Below are positions 52,345 to 61,354 of a DNA stretch of 64,000 nt, in pieces. Origin of the DNA: Spirosoma sp. 48-14 (GTDB lineage: Bacteria; Bacteroidota; Bacteroidia; Cytophagales; Spirosomataceae); the NCBI RefSeq assembly GCF_001898575.1, contig NZ_MKUD01000072.1, positions 187,654 to 251,653 on the forward strand. Reading direction: 5' to 3'. Position numbers and translations under genes: made by a program. The stretch's first letter is position 1; each line of letters starts with the position of its first letter. The notes under the pieces are model-generated. The model had not been told where the DNA came from, searched no databases, and was given only the letters and a program-made list of their open reading frames with translations.

Positions 52345-52932
52345 ATGTTTATGTTAGCCAACCGTGATCCCTGTACCCTAAACGTCTTTGAAAAATATAT
52401 GGCCAAGGGTATCATCCGGTTATGTTACCGGAAAATCATTGACGCAGCCTCGCAGAAGCTTTGGGATAAATACGTATTCGACGATACATACCAGGAATTC
52501 TTCATGCAGGCTCAATACTATAATCAACAAGGTAAGTACAGTACTTTTCAGGAGTTGCTGGACAATGTTCCCAATGCCGACCGATTGCATCACCTGATAA
52601 GCTCAGCGGCCATTGGCTACATCCGCCAGTTGAATCAACTCATTCCTGATATTGCCAATCAGACCGGGAAATTATGCCTGCCTTTTTCGCAATTCAACTT
52701 TGAAATCATTCAGTCGCATGTTCAGAAGAAGCCAGACCATCGGGTAGCCATCTCGTTTTACAGCGACGAACTGACGTGGATAGACACCATTAACACGATG
52801 CTCTTGATCGCTTATGGGCAACAGCAGGAAGCTTTGCGTGAAGGCAAAGCGATTGCCACCGATTTGATTAGTCTACAACCGTATCTGAGTATATCGTCAT
52901 ATCAGCCAATAGTCTCCCATCCTGTTTTATGA
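52345..52932 (+). CDS. Hypothetical protein
   Basis: A 195-residue soluble protein (from the ATG at 52345, or possibly 52399 at MAKGIIRLC) of unknown family. It is mostly helical with segments like FEKYMAKGIIRLCYRKIIDA and WIDTINTMLLIAYGQQQEAL. No signal peptide or known catalytic motif is seen. It follows the dioxygenase gene by 51 bases and precedes the pirin-like gene by 24, so it is probably in their transcription unit. Confidence 0.55.
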   Translation: MFMLANRDPCTLNVFEKYMAKGIIRLCYRKIIDAASQKLWDKYVFDDTYQEFFMQAQYYNQQGKYSTFQELLDNVPNADRLHHLISSAAIGYIRQLNQLIPDIANQTGKLCLPFSQFNFEIIQSHVQKKPDHRVAISFYSDELTWIDTINTMLLIAYGQQQEALREGKAIATDLISLQPYLSISSYQPIVSHPVL

Positions 52933-52956
52933 TTCTGGCTTCAGCCATTCTTTACT

Positions 52957-53706
52957 ATGGATACACAAACGCAAGCACAAATCTATTTAGCAGATCAGCG
53001 GGGTTGCTCTCAGTTTGGCTTTTTAAGGAGTTACCATAGTTTTAATTTTGGTAGCTACAGCGCTGAAAGTCGAGAACCGTTCGGTGCTTTGCAGGTCCTG
53101 AACGATGACGCATTGATGGCCGGGCACAGTGTCTGTATGCAGCTTGACCGAAACACAGACGTAGTAATCCTTCCGTTAGTTGGTGGTCTAGAATACAAAA
53201 GTGATGCAGGCAATGGGTTTCTGGAGGCTGGCCAGGTACTGATTCTTTCGCTGGCTGCGAGTATGAACTACGAAATCTGCAATCCATACGAAACCGAAAC
53301 GATCAACTATCTGGCGATCTGGCTCATCAATCCCTCGTACAGATTCAGATCGGGATCTCAAATCTATTCATTTGATTTTCAAACAACGAATAGCCTGCTT
53401 CCCCTTTTCGACATTACAGCCGAAGACTCATTCAACGATACGGCTTTCCGGGCTTATATTGGTCGGTATGGCGGTCGCCAAGAAGGCATTTACCCACTTT
53501 ATTCCGGTCAGCATGAGGTTACAACAACGGGCGTTTATGTGTTTGTATTACATGGAGCCTTCGAGGTACAAAATCGACTCCTGCATGAACGCGAAGGTCT
53601 TGCCCTAATGGATATTCAGCATGGCGAAGTAGCATTTGAAGCCTTATCAAACGACGCTATGCTTCTCTTACTGGAAGTACAACTAACCGAATCAAGCTAC
53701 AACTGA
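52957..53706 (+). CDS. Pirin-family bicupin protein
   Basis: A 249-residue pirin/YhaK-like bicupin. The N-terminus carries the family opening ADQRGCSQFGFLRSYHSFNF and FGALQVLNDDALMAGH. The usual metal His pair (GFGTHPHxxxE) is replaced here by MAGHSVCMQLDRNTD, so metal binding may be lost or changed. A C-terminal cupin contains YPLYSGQHEVTTTGVYVF. Family members have quercetinase or regulatory roles. The 3' end overlaps the convergent downstream gene by 10 bases. Confidence 0.75.
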   Translation: MDTQTQAQIYLADQRGCSQFGFLRSYHSFNFGSYSAESREPFGALQVLNDDALMAGHSVCMQLDRNTDVVILPLVGGLEYKSDAGNGFLEAGQVLILSLAASMNYEICNPYETETINYLAIWLINPSYRFRSGSQIYSFDFQTTNSLLPLFDITAEDSFNDTAFRAYIGRYGGRQEGIYPLYSGQHEVTTTGVYVFVLHGAFEVQNRLLHEREGLALMDIQHGEVAFEALSNDAMLLLLEVQLTESSYN

Positions 53707-54533
53707 TAGGATATGTAGCACCGAATCACTCCTGATAAACGAAACACCGACATCGTACAGGTAGAAGCGGTGGCCACTCCGTCGTTGATGGCGGGCTTCC
53801 AGTTCATTTTATCGGGTGTCCACTCGGGCATGTTTCGAATAACCTGCTGCACATAACTTCCTACTGCCTGAACCTGCTGTTCAGCATAAGGCGATGTACT
53901 CACAGCCACCCCCACTCGAACAACCTGCCCAATTTCATTGATCGAGAGCGTAGCCGTTACCCGCCGTATTCGATCCCCATCGACAATTTTCTCCAGGTTT
54001 TTGGTCAAATAAGCCTGTAACTCTTTGGGATCGCCCAAAAATTTAGCTGACTGATAAAATGGCTCACAACGTTGTTCAGTCCCATCGGCAGTGTAACATT
54101 TGCTTTTCGACAAGCGTCCATATCGATAGTAGTCACGACGTTTGACGGAGCCATCCTCATAAAACGCCATGAATGGCCCGTGCAACGCCCCGTCTTTGTA
54201 CTCACAACTCACATACACCTTCCCCGAAGGATACATGATCTTTGTGGTCCCGTGATGAATAATTCGACTCAAGCTATCCAGTTGAAAACCATTCGAGAGC
54301 ATTTTAGGCAATAGGTTATAGGTATCCATCCGAAACAAATCTCCATTTTTCCGGAAGACCTTTACGGTAAAGTACTGATTATGCTTCCCGAAATACACAA
54401 TTTCCTCGTCATATTCAGGATGGACCCGCCGAATGGTTGAATTAGATGTATACTGCACCGAATCGATCTGCGCCAGCACACATGTCGGTAGAGTCATCAG
54501 ACCAATCAATAGTATCAAATAGAAGGTATTCAT
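53697..54533 (-). CDS. Secreted MORN-like / TonB-C-like protein
   Basis: A protein of about 278 residues from the ATG at 54533 (MNTFYLILLIGLMTLPTCVL, a signal peptide). A MORN-type antitoxin-like segment (about 100-150) has YPSGKVYVSCEYKDGALHGP and FYEDGSVKRRDYYRYGRL. A TonB C-terminal-like domain (about 185-265) has RVTATLSINEIGQVVRVGVA and NMPEWTPDKMNWKP. Bacteroidota encode many such MORN/TonB-C proteins of unknown role. It is convergent with the pirin-like gene and overlaps it by 10 bases. Confidence 0.75.
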   Translation of the reverse strand: MNTFYLILLIGLMTLPTCVLAQIDSVQYTSNSTIRRVHPEYDEEIVYFGKHNQYFTVKVFRKNGDLFRMDTYNLLPKMLSNGFQLDSLSRIIHHGTTKIMYPSGKVYVSCEYKDGALHGPFMAFYEDGSVKRRDYYRYGRLSKSKCYTADGTEQRCEPFYQSAKFLGDPKELQAYLTKNLEKIVDGDRIRRVTATLSINEIGQVVRVGVAVSTSPYAEQQVQAVGSYVQQVIRNMPEWTPDKMNWKPAINDGVATASTCTMSVFRLSGVIRCYISYQL

Positions 54534-54656
54534 TCTGTTAGTTGCCTCTGCTACCTCCCACAAGCAGCCTTAAGACCGAATTTAATGATTGTAGACAACC
54601 CACGGAGACTAATGTTCGTTATTTTTCCATGACTGCTCATTAAAATCCATAGCTTC

Positions 54657-55079
54657 ATGCCCGTTTTTCAGAAAACTATTCACCTCCCTGCCTATTCACG
54701 CGGCTTTCATCTGATAACCCGAATTATTGAACGGGAATGTGTCGACCTGCAAACAGTTCGAATGGGCATTCTGCACGTGTTTATTCAGCACACTTCGGCC
54801 AGCCTGACGATCAACGAAAATGCGGACCCAACGGTTCGAGGTGATTTCGAGCGGTTCTTTAACCAAACCGTCCCTGAAAATGAACCGTACTATCAACACG
54901 ATTATGAAGGCTCCGATGATATGCCTGCCCACTTGAAAGCCGCTATGCTTGGACACTCGGTCACGATTCCGGTTACCAACGGACGGCTAAATCTGGGGAC
55001 CTGGCAAGGCATTTATTTAGGTGAACACCGTAACGATGGAGGCCGCCGAACGCTGGTGCTGACCGTCTGGGGCGAATAA
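54657..55079 (+). CDS. yjbQ: YjbQ family (UPF0047) protein
   Basis: A 140-residue YjbQ/UPF0047 protein with GFHLITRIIERECVD, HVFIQHTSASLTINENADPT, DDMPAHLKAAMLGHSVTIPV and LGTWQGIYLGEHRNDGGRR. The fold is a small trimeric enzyme. The annotated secondary thiamine-phosphate synthase activity is a side activity seen in E. coli. Its true role is not established. It ends 4 bases before the convergent Rpn-type gene. Confidence 0.95.
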   Translation: MPVFQKTIHLPAYSRGFHLITRIIERECVDLQTVRMGILHVFIQHTSASLTINENADPTVRGDFERFFNQTVPENEPYYQHDYEGSDDMPAHLKAAMLGHSVTIPVTNGRLNLGTWQGIYLGEHRNDGGRRTLVLTVWGE

Positions 55080-55083
55080 ATAC

Positions 55084-56043
55084 TTAGGCTTGTTCTTGTC
55101 TGATCGACTCAACAATTTCGATCACTTGAGCAGGGGTATAGCGGGTTAGCATGGCTAAGAAATCAACGTCTACCCTTCCGTTCGACGCCTGATAAGCATT
55201 CCGAATCACATCGGCAACGGCTTCTGCTCGTCCTTGTTCCAGACCCCGTTCCAAGCCCTGTTTCATGCCTTTTTCGATCCCCGTTTCGATCCAATAATCC
55301 AGTACAGTCATTGCCTTGGTTGCTATAGGGGTGTTGAGAAATAATTGTTCAATCAGTGTATGCTTGCTAATATCTGTAACACTTGCCAGATAAACGAGTG
55401 TTGTCCGCAAAAAATTCTCGCCCTCCCGCGTATCCACATACTCTGTCAGCCAGTAAAATAGCCGATCTCCACTGGCTAGTAAAAATCGCTCGTTTTGACG
55501 ATGCTTCAACAACAAAAGCACAGTTTCCAGAAAGCGACTTTTAAAGGTGGCAATCTGGCTATCGGACAACACGGACAAGTCTACCAAATGATACTGGAAC
55601 TCTGGAATATATTGCGGCAGGGGCGGTTGAACTTCAGCAAAGGAATCAATCATTGGTTGGTATTGCCAGCGAGCAGTTCCATGATAGATCACAATCGGTA
55701 TTCGTATCATAGGCGGCCGCTTTTGCTTCCGGTCATCTTCCCAACCGTTCAGCAGGTAGCGCAATAACTGCCAATGCGGGTATTTTTCGCGGTAGCTCTT
55801 ATGCTCCAGAAGCAGCGCAATTTGAACCGTTGTCTGCCCCTGATATGGGCAGTCAAACAATAAATCGGCAAAGTGCTCCTGTAAAACTTCGTCTACATAC
55901 GACCCGTTAGCCAATTCAAGAGCAGCCAGGTCCAGCCGTTCAACCAGTTCCGAAGGCAAGACCTGCTCTAATAAGGCGGCTGTAATGTCTTTGCGGGAAA
56001 AACTTTCCTTAAAAAATTTATCGTGGATATTATCAATTGGCAT
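55084..56043 (-). CDS. Rpn-family recombination-promoting nuclease / putative transposase
   Basis: A 319-residue Rpn (PF04754-type) protein with an N-terminal PD-(D/E)XK-like nuclease: HDKFFKESFSRKDITAALLE, ADLLFDCPYQ (Asp), ALLLEHKSYREK (E-x-K) and PIVIYHGTARWQY. A variable C-terminal tail (KGMKQGLERGLEQGRAEAVA) follows. Rpn proteins of E. coli promote recombination and some act against phage. There are no flanking repeats or mobile genes, so it is a solo copy at a convergent junction. Confidence 0.9.
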   Translation of the reverse strand: MPIDNIHDKFFKESFSRKDITAALLEQVLPSELVERLDLAALELANGSYVDEVLQEHFADLLFDCPYQGQTTVQIALLLEHKSYREKYPHWQLLRYLLNGWEDDRKQKRPPMIRIPIVIYHGTARWQYQPMIDSFAEVQPPLPQYIPEFQYHLVDLSVLSDSQIATFKSRFLETVLLLLKHRQNERFLLASGDRLFYWLTEYVDTREGENFLRTTLVYLASVTDISKHTLIEQLFLNTPIATKAMTVLDYWIETGIEKGMKQGLERGLEQGRAEAVADVIRNAYQASNGRVDVDFLAMLTRYTPAQVIEIVESIRQEQA

Positions 56044-56096
56044 AGGCTAGGTTACAAACAGAATCGTCGGTAAGATACGTGATTCTGTCAACCTTT

Positions 56097-58133
56097 TTAC
56101 CGTAAAAGTTGCCATACGGCAGCTACGCTGGTAACGGGTAGTTGACAAGCCCGGTTGTAGCAGACGTACACAGCCGTGTTTCCATCGATAGGGCCACGCT
56201 GCTCCAGTAAAGGCAAGATACTTTTATCGACAGTGCCGCAAATCACCTTATTGGGGTAAAATTCAGCATCTAGCGCTTCCCGATAGGCTTCGGCATCCGG
56301 TCCAACCACAGCAATTTCAGCTGTTGGTCGGGCACGCATGGCAAATTGAGAGGCCCAGTTGGTAAGGTAATCGGCGTTTTGCTGAACCAATGGCTGCACT
56401 CTTCCCAGCATCTGATCAGCCCGCTCGGCATAGTCTGGTCGTTCCAGCAGCAGACTTAAGGTGTAAAGGTTTTCGACCATCATCGAATTTGAGGAAGGAA
56501 TCACATTATCGAACAGCTCCTTGCGCCGGGCAATGAGTTCTTCGCCATTTTTATCGGTAAAGAAAAACATCGGATCAGGCTCCGTTTCGCCAGTACCAGC
56601 ATCCGAAAAATTCGCCAGTACATACTGCATCAATTGATCGGCTTCCATCAGCCAGCTTTCGGTGAACGTGGCCTGATAAAGAGCCAGCAACCCATCGATA
56701 ACGGCAGCATAGTCTTCCAGAAAACCTGCCTGCCGGGCACGACCCAGTTTATAGGTATGCCATAGCCGACCGTTTCGGGCATCCCGCATTTTTTTGAGCA
56801 GGAAAAACGCCAGCCGGATCGCCAGGGTCAAAAACTCAGGTTCAGCAAAAACCCGGTAAGCCGTCGCCAGCCCCTTCAGCATCAGGCCATTCCACGATGC
56901 CAGAATTTTATCGTCCAGGCCGGGCCGTATCCGTTCTTCACGGACTCGCCATAAGCGGGTGTGGGTGGCCGCCAGTCGTAATTCCAGATCGGGCAGCGAC
57001 CATTCCATTCGCTCCGCAAACGATTCATCAGTTTCGGTGCGGTGAAGAATGTTACGACCGTGCTCCCAGTTGCCGGCATCGGTCAGATTATACAATTCAG
57101 CAAACCAGTCATACTCGTCGCTCAATATCTCCTTTAACTCGGGGGTGGTAAAGGTGTAAAATTTACCTTCTATCCCTTCGCTGTCAGCATCCAGAGCCGA
57201 ATAGAAGCCCCCTTCCGGACTCAACAGTTCACGCTGAGCAAAACTGATGGTCTGATAGACAACATGTTTATAGAGCGGGCTTTTGGTCAGGCTATAGGCT
57301 TCCGCATATAAAGCCAGCAGTTGCCCATTGTCGTACAACATCTTTTCGAAGTGCGGAGCAAACCAATCGCCATCCGTCGAATACCGGGCAAATCCACCAC
57401 CAAGCTGGTCGTATATACCGCCCAGCGCCATTCGGTCGAGGGTTAATCGTACCTGATGCAAAGCGGCATCGTTGCCAGTAGCATCATAATAGCGCAGCAA
57501 AAATCGCCAGACACTGGGCATCGGAAACTTGGGCGCCCGACGCATCCCACCTTTCTCATCATCGGCCTTGACAGCTACTTTCCGGTAGAGGATTTCCAGC
57601 AACTCAGGAGAGAAAAGCGGATCAGCCTGTTTCAAGCCATATCGCTCGGCATCGGTTAAATTCAGTTCGGTAGCAAAGCCTTCGGCCGATTTGGACAGAT
57701 CCTCCCGATGGTCCTGAAACGCCTGTCGAATGCTATCCAGCAGATTGACCCAGTTTCGGGTTGGCAGATACGTAACTCCGTAGAAGGGTTTGGCACCGGG
57801 CATCAGAAAAACATTGAGTGGCCAGCCCCCCTGTACGCCCATTGCCTGCACGGCATCCATATAAATGGCATCGACATCCGGCCGCTCTTCCCGATCCACT
57901 TTAATGCAGACAAAATGCTCGTTCATCACCTGCGCCACCGACTCTTTTTCAAACGACTCGCGCTCCATCACATGGCACCAGTGGCAGGCCGAATACCCAA
58001 TACTGACCAGAATTGGTTTATCCTCTTCCAGGGCTTTGGTAAGCGCTTCATCACCCCATGCATACCAATCGACCGGATTGTTGGCATGTTGAAGCAAATA
58101 AGGGCTGGTTTCGTATTGCAGTTGGTTAGGCAT
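56097..58133 (-). CDS. YyaL-type thioredoxin-domain protein (DUF255 / SPATA20 family)
   Basis: A 678-residue protein. The thioredoxin-like N-domain (1-170) has ETSPYLLQHANNPVDWYAWG, SIGYSACHWCHVMERESFE (CHWC redox pair) and KVDREERPDVD. The glycoside-hydrolase-like (alpha/alpha)6 barrel (about 200-620) has GGIYDQLGGGFARYSTDGDW and WNGLMLKGLATAYR. It is a highly conserved, uncharacterised family related to cellobiose 2-epimerases and to human SPATA20. It has no signal peptide and is probably cytoplasmic. Confidence 0.95.
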   Translation of the reverse strand: MPNQLQYETSPYLLQHANNPVDWYAWGDEALTKALEEDKPILVSIGYSACHWCHVMERESFEKESVAQVMNEHFVCIKVDREERPDVDAIYMDAVQAMGVQGGWPLNVFLMPGAKPFYGVTYLPTRNWVNLLDSIRQAFQDHREDLSKSAEGFATELNLTDAERYGLKQADPLFSPELLEILYRKVAVKADDEKGGMRRAPKFPMPSVWRFLLRYYDATGNDAALHQVRLTLDRMALGGIYDQLGGGFARYSTDGDWFAPHFEKMLYDNGQLLALYAEAYSLTKSPLYKHVVYQTISFAQRELLSPEGGFYSALDADSEGIEGKFYTFTTPELKEILSDEYDWFAELYNLTDAGNWEHGRNILHRTETDESFAERMEWSLPDLELRLAATHTRLWRVREERIRPGLDDKILASWNGLMLKGLATAYRVFAEPEFLTLAIRLAFFLLKKMRDARNGRLWHTYKLGRARQAGFLEDYAAVIDGLLALYQATFTESWLMEADQLMQYVLANFSDAGTGETEPDPMFFFTDKNGEELIARRKELFDNVIPSSNSMMVENLYTLSLLLERPDYAERADQMLGRVQPLVQQNADYLTNWASQFAMRARPTAEIAVVGPDAEAYREALDAEFYPNKVICGTVDKSILPLLEQRGPIDGNTAVYVCYNRACQLPVTSVAAVWQLLR

Positions 58134-58171
58134 AGTATTGGTGGGTCATTTGCTGCGTAGCAAACGACTAG

Positions 58172-59812
58172 TTAATGACCATGAATGACAATTTTTTTCG
58201 TCTGACTTGTACTGGTGTTCTGAATCCGAAGGAAATACAACCCACCGGGCAAATTGGCTACCTTGAGCACTTCCTTAACACTGTTAACCGCCTGTTTAAC
58301 GACGGTTTGGCCGTTAGTGTTTACCAACGTCAGTTCTGTTGACGCAGTAGGCAAGCGCTCAAACGAGACGGTCAGATCGGTCTGCGCCGGATTTGGTGAC
58401 ACCGAAAACAAAGGCAGCGCAGGCTCAATCCCCGTGATTGTCCCCAGATCGAAACGACACAAATACACCTCCCGGCCTGTCAGTTCAATGGTTTGGCGCC
58501 AGGATTTGTAGCTAACCGTCAGACTCGTTTTAGCCGCATCGGCCGCGTATGGATTCTGAGCCGCTATCAGGATTTGATTCCCTTTAACGACTCCCCGCCA
58601 AACAGGCATTTGTTTATCCATCAGATCGCGGGCGGGTGTCTCGATCACCAATTCATACGTTCCCTGAAACATGTCGGCAAAACGCGACAGCCGGTAAAGG
58701 CCATGAATAAAATGCTCATAAGCCGCATACGTATCGGTGCGTGTGGAGGCAAAGGTTGGATTTTCCCAGAGCCATAAACCAGCCGCACCGGAAAAAAATG
58801 GGAAGATAGCCGTTGCTTCGGCCATGAAGGGCTGGATAAACTGAAAGGGCGTATTGGAGCTATCGTGATACCGCATCCATACCCAGGGCACTACGGGTTT
58901 CGTGCTCCAGGCTCGGTTTACTTCCACCTGAAAGAGCAGATACGCCAAATAATCCTGCGCAAATGGATTGGGGTAGTCGTAATAATAATATGCTGAAGGT
59001 CCCAGTGCGTCCAGTTGGTCATAATACGGTCCGCCAATGCGGCTAAGCGTCGAATCCTGTACCATGTAGTTGGTCAGACTCAGGTTCGTTTTCCAATCCG
59101 TCCAGGAAAATGTGGGCACATTCACATAGGTATTCAAAACGGGCGTATCGGCATAACTGGTGACACTGATACCTGTCAGGTCGGCATGTTGCCGGATATA
59201 CCGGGCACTCTCGGCATACAGGTTTCGCATCGCCTTTTTGTACGCTGCAATAAAATCAGCATCCGAAAGAGAGCGGTACGTAGCAGGAACGCGGGTATCC
59301 GTTTTAAGCCTCAGTATCCGGGCGTCGGTTTCCTGAAATCGCTCGATGTCCAGTGCTAACCGATTAACCGGAAGGATGTACAAACCGGCCGCGTTTTTCT
59401 GGCCACCCGACAACCCCGACAGATAAGCATCCCATTTGGCCCGGTAGGCCGTCAGATCATTCCCCCACGGACTTTCAATCGTTTCCCAGGGTTGGTTCAG
59501 TCCCGTTGCCACACCATAATAAACCGTAGCCCGTTGGGTAGGCTTCACCAATGAGCCATATTCCGAATCTTTCACTTCGACCAGATGACTAAAGCCGTGA
59601 CGCAAAGGGCTAGCCTGTGTATCGGTAAATCGGGGGCCACCGTAGATTACAGGAAACGGAAGACTAAAGTCAGGGAATTTACTCCATTCGATCAGATTTG
59701 ACTGGTTTACGGGGGTAAACGATAACCGGTCGGCACACAGTTGCTGGGCCATTACCCGAACTTGTCCCGTTAGCCAGAATACGATCAGAAAAAATCCAAA
59801 TGGAAGCCGCAT
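58172..59812 (-). CDS. Secreted T9SS cargo protein, glycosidase-like
   Basis: A protein of about 546 residues from the ATG at 59812 (MRLPFGFFLIVFWLTG, a signal peptide). The body looks like a TIM-barrel hydrolase, with RLALDIERFQETDARILR, YPNPFAQDYLAYLLFQVEVN and VVPWVWMRYHDSSN, but no family is identified. The final 85 residues are a type A T9SS sorting domain (SVSPNPAQTDLTVSFERLPT, LTLVNTNGQTV, LPGGLYFLRIQ). It should be secreted and attached at the cell surface. The substrate is unknown. This is the clearest T9SS marker in the window. Confidence 0.85.
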   Translation of the reverse strand: MRLPFGFFLIVFWLTGQVRVMAQQLCADRLSFTPVNQSNLIEWSKFPDFSLPFPVIYGGPRFTDTQASPLRHGFSHLVEVKDSEYGSLVKPTQRATVYYGVATGLNQPWETIESPWGNDLTAYRAKWDAYLSGLSGGQKNAAGLYILPVNRLALDIERFQETDARILRLKTDTRVPATYRSLSDADFIAAYKKAMRNLYAESARYIRQHADLTGISVTSYADTPVLNTYVNVPTFSWTDWKTNLSLTNYMVQDSTLSRIGGPYYDQLDALGPSAYYYYDYPNPFAQDYLAYLLFQVEVNRAWSTKPVVPWVWMRYHDSSNTPFQFIQPFMAEATAIFPFFSGAAGLWLWENPTFASTRTDTYAAYEHFIHGLYRLSRFADMFQGTYELVIETPARDLMDKQMPVWRGVVKGNQILIAAQNPYAADAAKTSLTVSYKSWRQTIELTGREVYLCRFDLGTITGIEPALPLFSVSPNPAQTDLTVSFERLPTASTELTLVNTNGQTVVKQAVNSVKEVLKVANLPGGLYFLRIQNTSTSQTKKIVIHGH

Positions 59813-59931
59813 CGCTTGAAATTTGGGCAAAACTACAGAATTTTAAGGGCGCAACGTGTCCCGGTTCATAAACGATACGTCAGCAATTCCCGTTATTAGT
59901 CAGAAACAAATCGACAAATCAACTCCATCGA

Positions 59932-60393
59932 ATGAAGCATACAACCCGATTTCTTCTCGTGTTTACAGTTCTTTTAGGCGCTGTAGCAGGTTGCAAAAAA
60001 GACGATGGCACCACGCCCGTTGTCACAACAGCTTCACAAACCGATCTGTTGATTGCCAACAACTGGCGAACAGTACGAGTAACCGACACGAATAGCCAGG
60101 AAATCAACAAAAGTCGCCTGAATCTGGCGACCCAGATATTATATGACCTGAATATGCAGTTTCGGAACAACGGCACCGTTCGGGCGCTCGATCCCAAGCA
60201 ATCGAATCTGGTCATCAACAACGGCACCTGGAAACTGGCCACCGATAACAAGTCGCTCGATGTAGTGGTATCGGGTTTCAGTGGGAACTTCCCTATCATC
60301 CAGCTTACGAAAAGTAAACTCATCCTTCGCCAGCGGGCTCCCGTCGATGGGAAAGACGCCGACATCAACCTGGAGTTCGACCCGTCCATTTAA
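59932..60393 (+). CDS. Lipocalin-like small lipoprotein
   Basis: A 153-residue protein with a lipobox at AVAGCKKDD (Cys21). A Thr-rich linker is followed by an all-beta domain starting ANNWRTVRVTDTNSQEIN and containing MQFRNNGTVRALDP and NNGTWKLATDNKSLDVVV. The pattern W-x-L-x...WxL with increasing charge is typical of lipocalin-like Bacteroidota lipoproteins. The ligand is unknown. It ends three bases before the first GAGTGAA palindrome. Confidence 0.8.
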   Translation: MKHTTRFLLVFTVLLGAVAGCKKDDGTTPVVTTASQTDLLIANNWRTVRVTDTNSQEINKSRLNLATQILYDLNMQFRNNGTVRALDPKQSNLVINNGTWKLATDNKSLDVVVSGFSGNFPIIQLTKSKLILRQRAPVDGKDADINLEFDPSI

Positions 60394-60395
60394 AG

Positions 60396-60472
60396 GAGCG
60401 AAAGAGTGAATGAGTGAACGAGCGAAAACCTGCCGGACGGCTTCGCTCTTTCACTCATTCACTCTTTCGCTC
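60396..60472. repeat. 31-bp GAGTGAATGAGTGAA palindrome before the hydrolase gene
   Basis: The arms 60396-60426 and 60442-60472 pair at 30 of 31 positions around a 15-base loop. Each arm is GAGCGAAAGAGTGAATGAG followed by TGAA(C/A)GAGCGAA. The element ends 9 bases before the hydrolase ATG at 60482, so the hairpin fills the 5' UTR. The same 31-nt arm recurs exactly at 61333-61363. An ATG at 60410 inside it opens a spurious N-terminal extension of the hydrolase. Confidence 0.9.
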
Positions 60473-60481
60473 TTTCATACT

Positions 60482-61354
60482 ATGAAATTCGAAACTGAAC
60501 CTGGCTTTTACATCGCGGCAGATGCGTATGGGGAACCGGCCAATCCACCCGTTTTGCTCCTTCACGGCGGTGGACAAACTCGGCACTCCTGGGGCGATAC
60601 AGCACAATGGCTGGCCGATGCGGGTTTCTATGCCCTTGCCCTCGACGCACGGGGTCACGGTGACAGCGACTGGTCGGCAGAGGGACACTATGGTATTGAG
60701 TATCTGGCAGCTGACTTACGGGCTGTAATTGCTCAGCTCGATCAAAAACCGGCTCTCGTCGGAGCGTCTATGGGTGGCATGACTGCCCTGATTGCCGAAG
60801 GCGAACGTCCGCCCGGTAGTGCATCCATCTGCAGGGCGATTGTTCTGGTCGATATTGCCCCACGCACGGAGCAGAAAGGTATCGAGCGAATCTTTGCGTT
60901 TATGAGTGGTAACCTTGACGGCTTTTCCAGTCTGGACGAAGCAGCCGAAGCCGTGGCGGCTTACCTCCCCCATCGGCCCCGCCCTGCCGATCATAGCCGT
61001 TTGGAAAAAAACCTGCGTTTACGCAAAAGCCCGACTGGCGAATGGCGTTACTACTGGCACTGGGACCCGAACATGCTGGCTCTCTGGCGCAAAAACACAA
61101 GCCCCGATCAAAAAACGCAGAACGAAGAACGCCTGTACCGGGCTGCTCATGCGCTCACTGTTCCCACGCTCATTGTTAGAGGAGGCATGAGCGATGTAGT
61201 GAGCGAAAAAATAATGGCCGAGTTTCTGGATTCTGTACCACACGTTCAGAGTGTCAACGTTGCCGAAGCGGGTCATATGGTTGCAGGCGACTCAAATCAT
61301 GCCTTTACGAAGGCAGTGGTAAATTTTTTAAAGAGCGAAAGAGTGAATGAGTGA
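60482..61354 (+). CDS. Alpha/beta hydrolase
   Basis: A 290-residue alpha/beta hydrolase from MKFETEPGF at 60482 (the frame is open to 60410 through the repeat). It has the oxyanion HGGGQTRHSW, DARGHGDSDW, nucleophile VGASMGGMTALI and the catalytic Asp/His in RGGMSDVVS and VAEAGHMVAGD. It looks like an epoxide hydrolase, haloalkane dehalogenase-like or esterase enzyme. Its natural substrate is not known. The last codons (KSERVNE) run into the second palindrome. Confidence 0.9.
   Translation: MKFETEPGFYIAADAYGEPANPPVLLLHGGGQTRHSWGDTAQWLADAGFYALALDARGHGDSDWSAEGHYGIEYLAADLRAVIAQLDQKPALVGASMGGMTALIAEGERPPGSASICRAIVLVDIAPRTEQKGIERIFAFMSGNLDGFSSLDEAAEAVAAYLPHRPRPADHSRLEKNLRLRKSPTGEWRYYWHWDPNMLALWRKNTSPDQKTQNEERLYRAAHALTVPTLIVRGGMSDVVSEKIMAEFLDSVPHVQSVNVAEAGHMVAGDSNHAFTKAVVNFLKSERVNE

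Noticed and set aside
60410..60481. N-terminal extension of the alpha/beta hydrolase from an ATG at 60410
   Set aside because: The extension is simply a translation of the palindromic repeat (SERAKT and LFHSFTLSLFH). The hydrolase fold starts at 60482.
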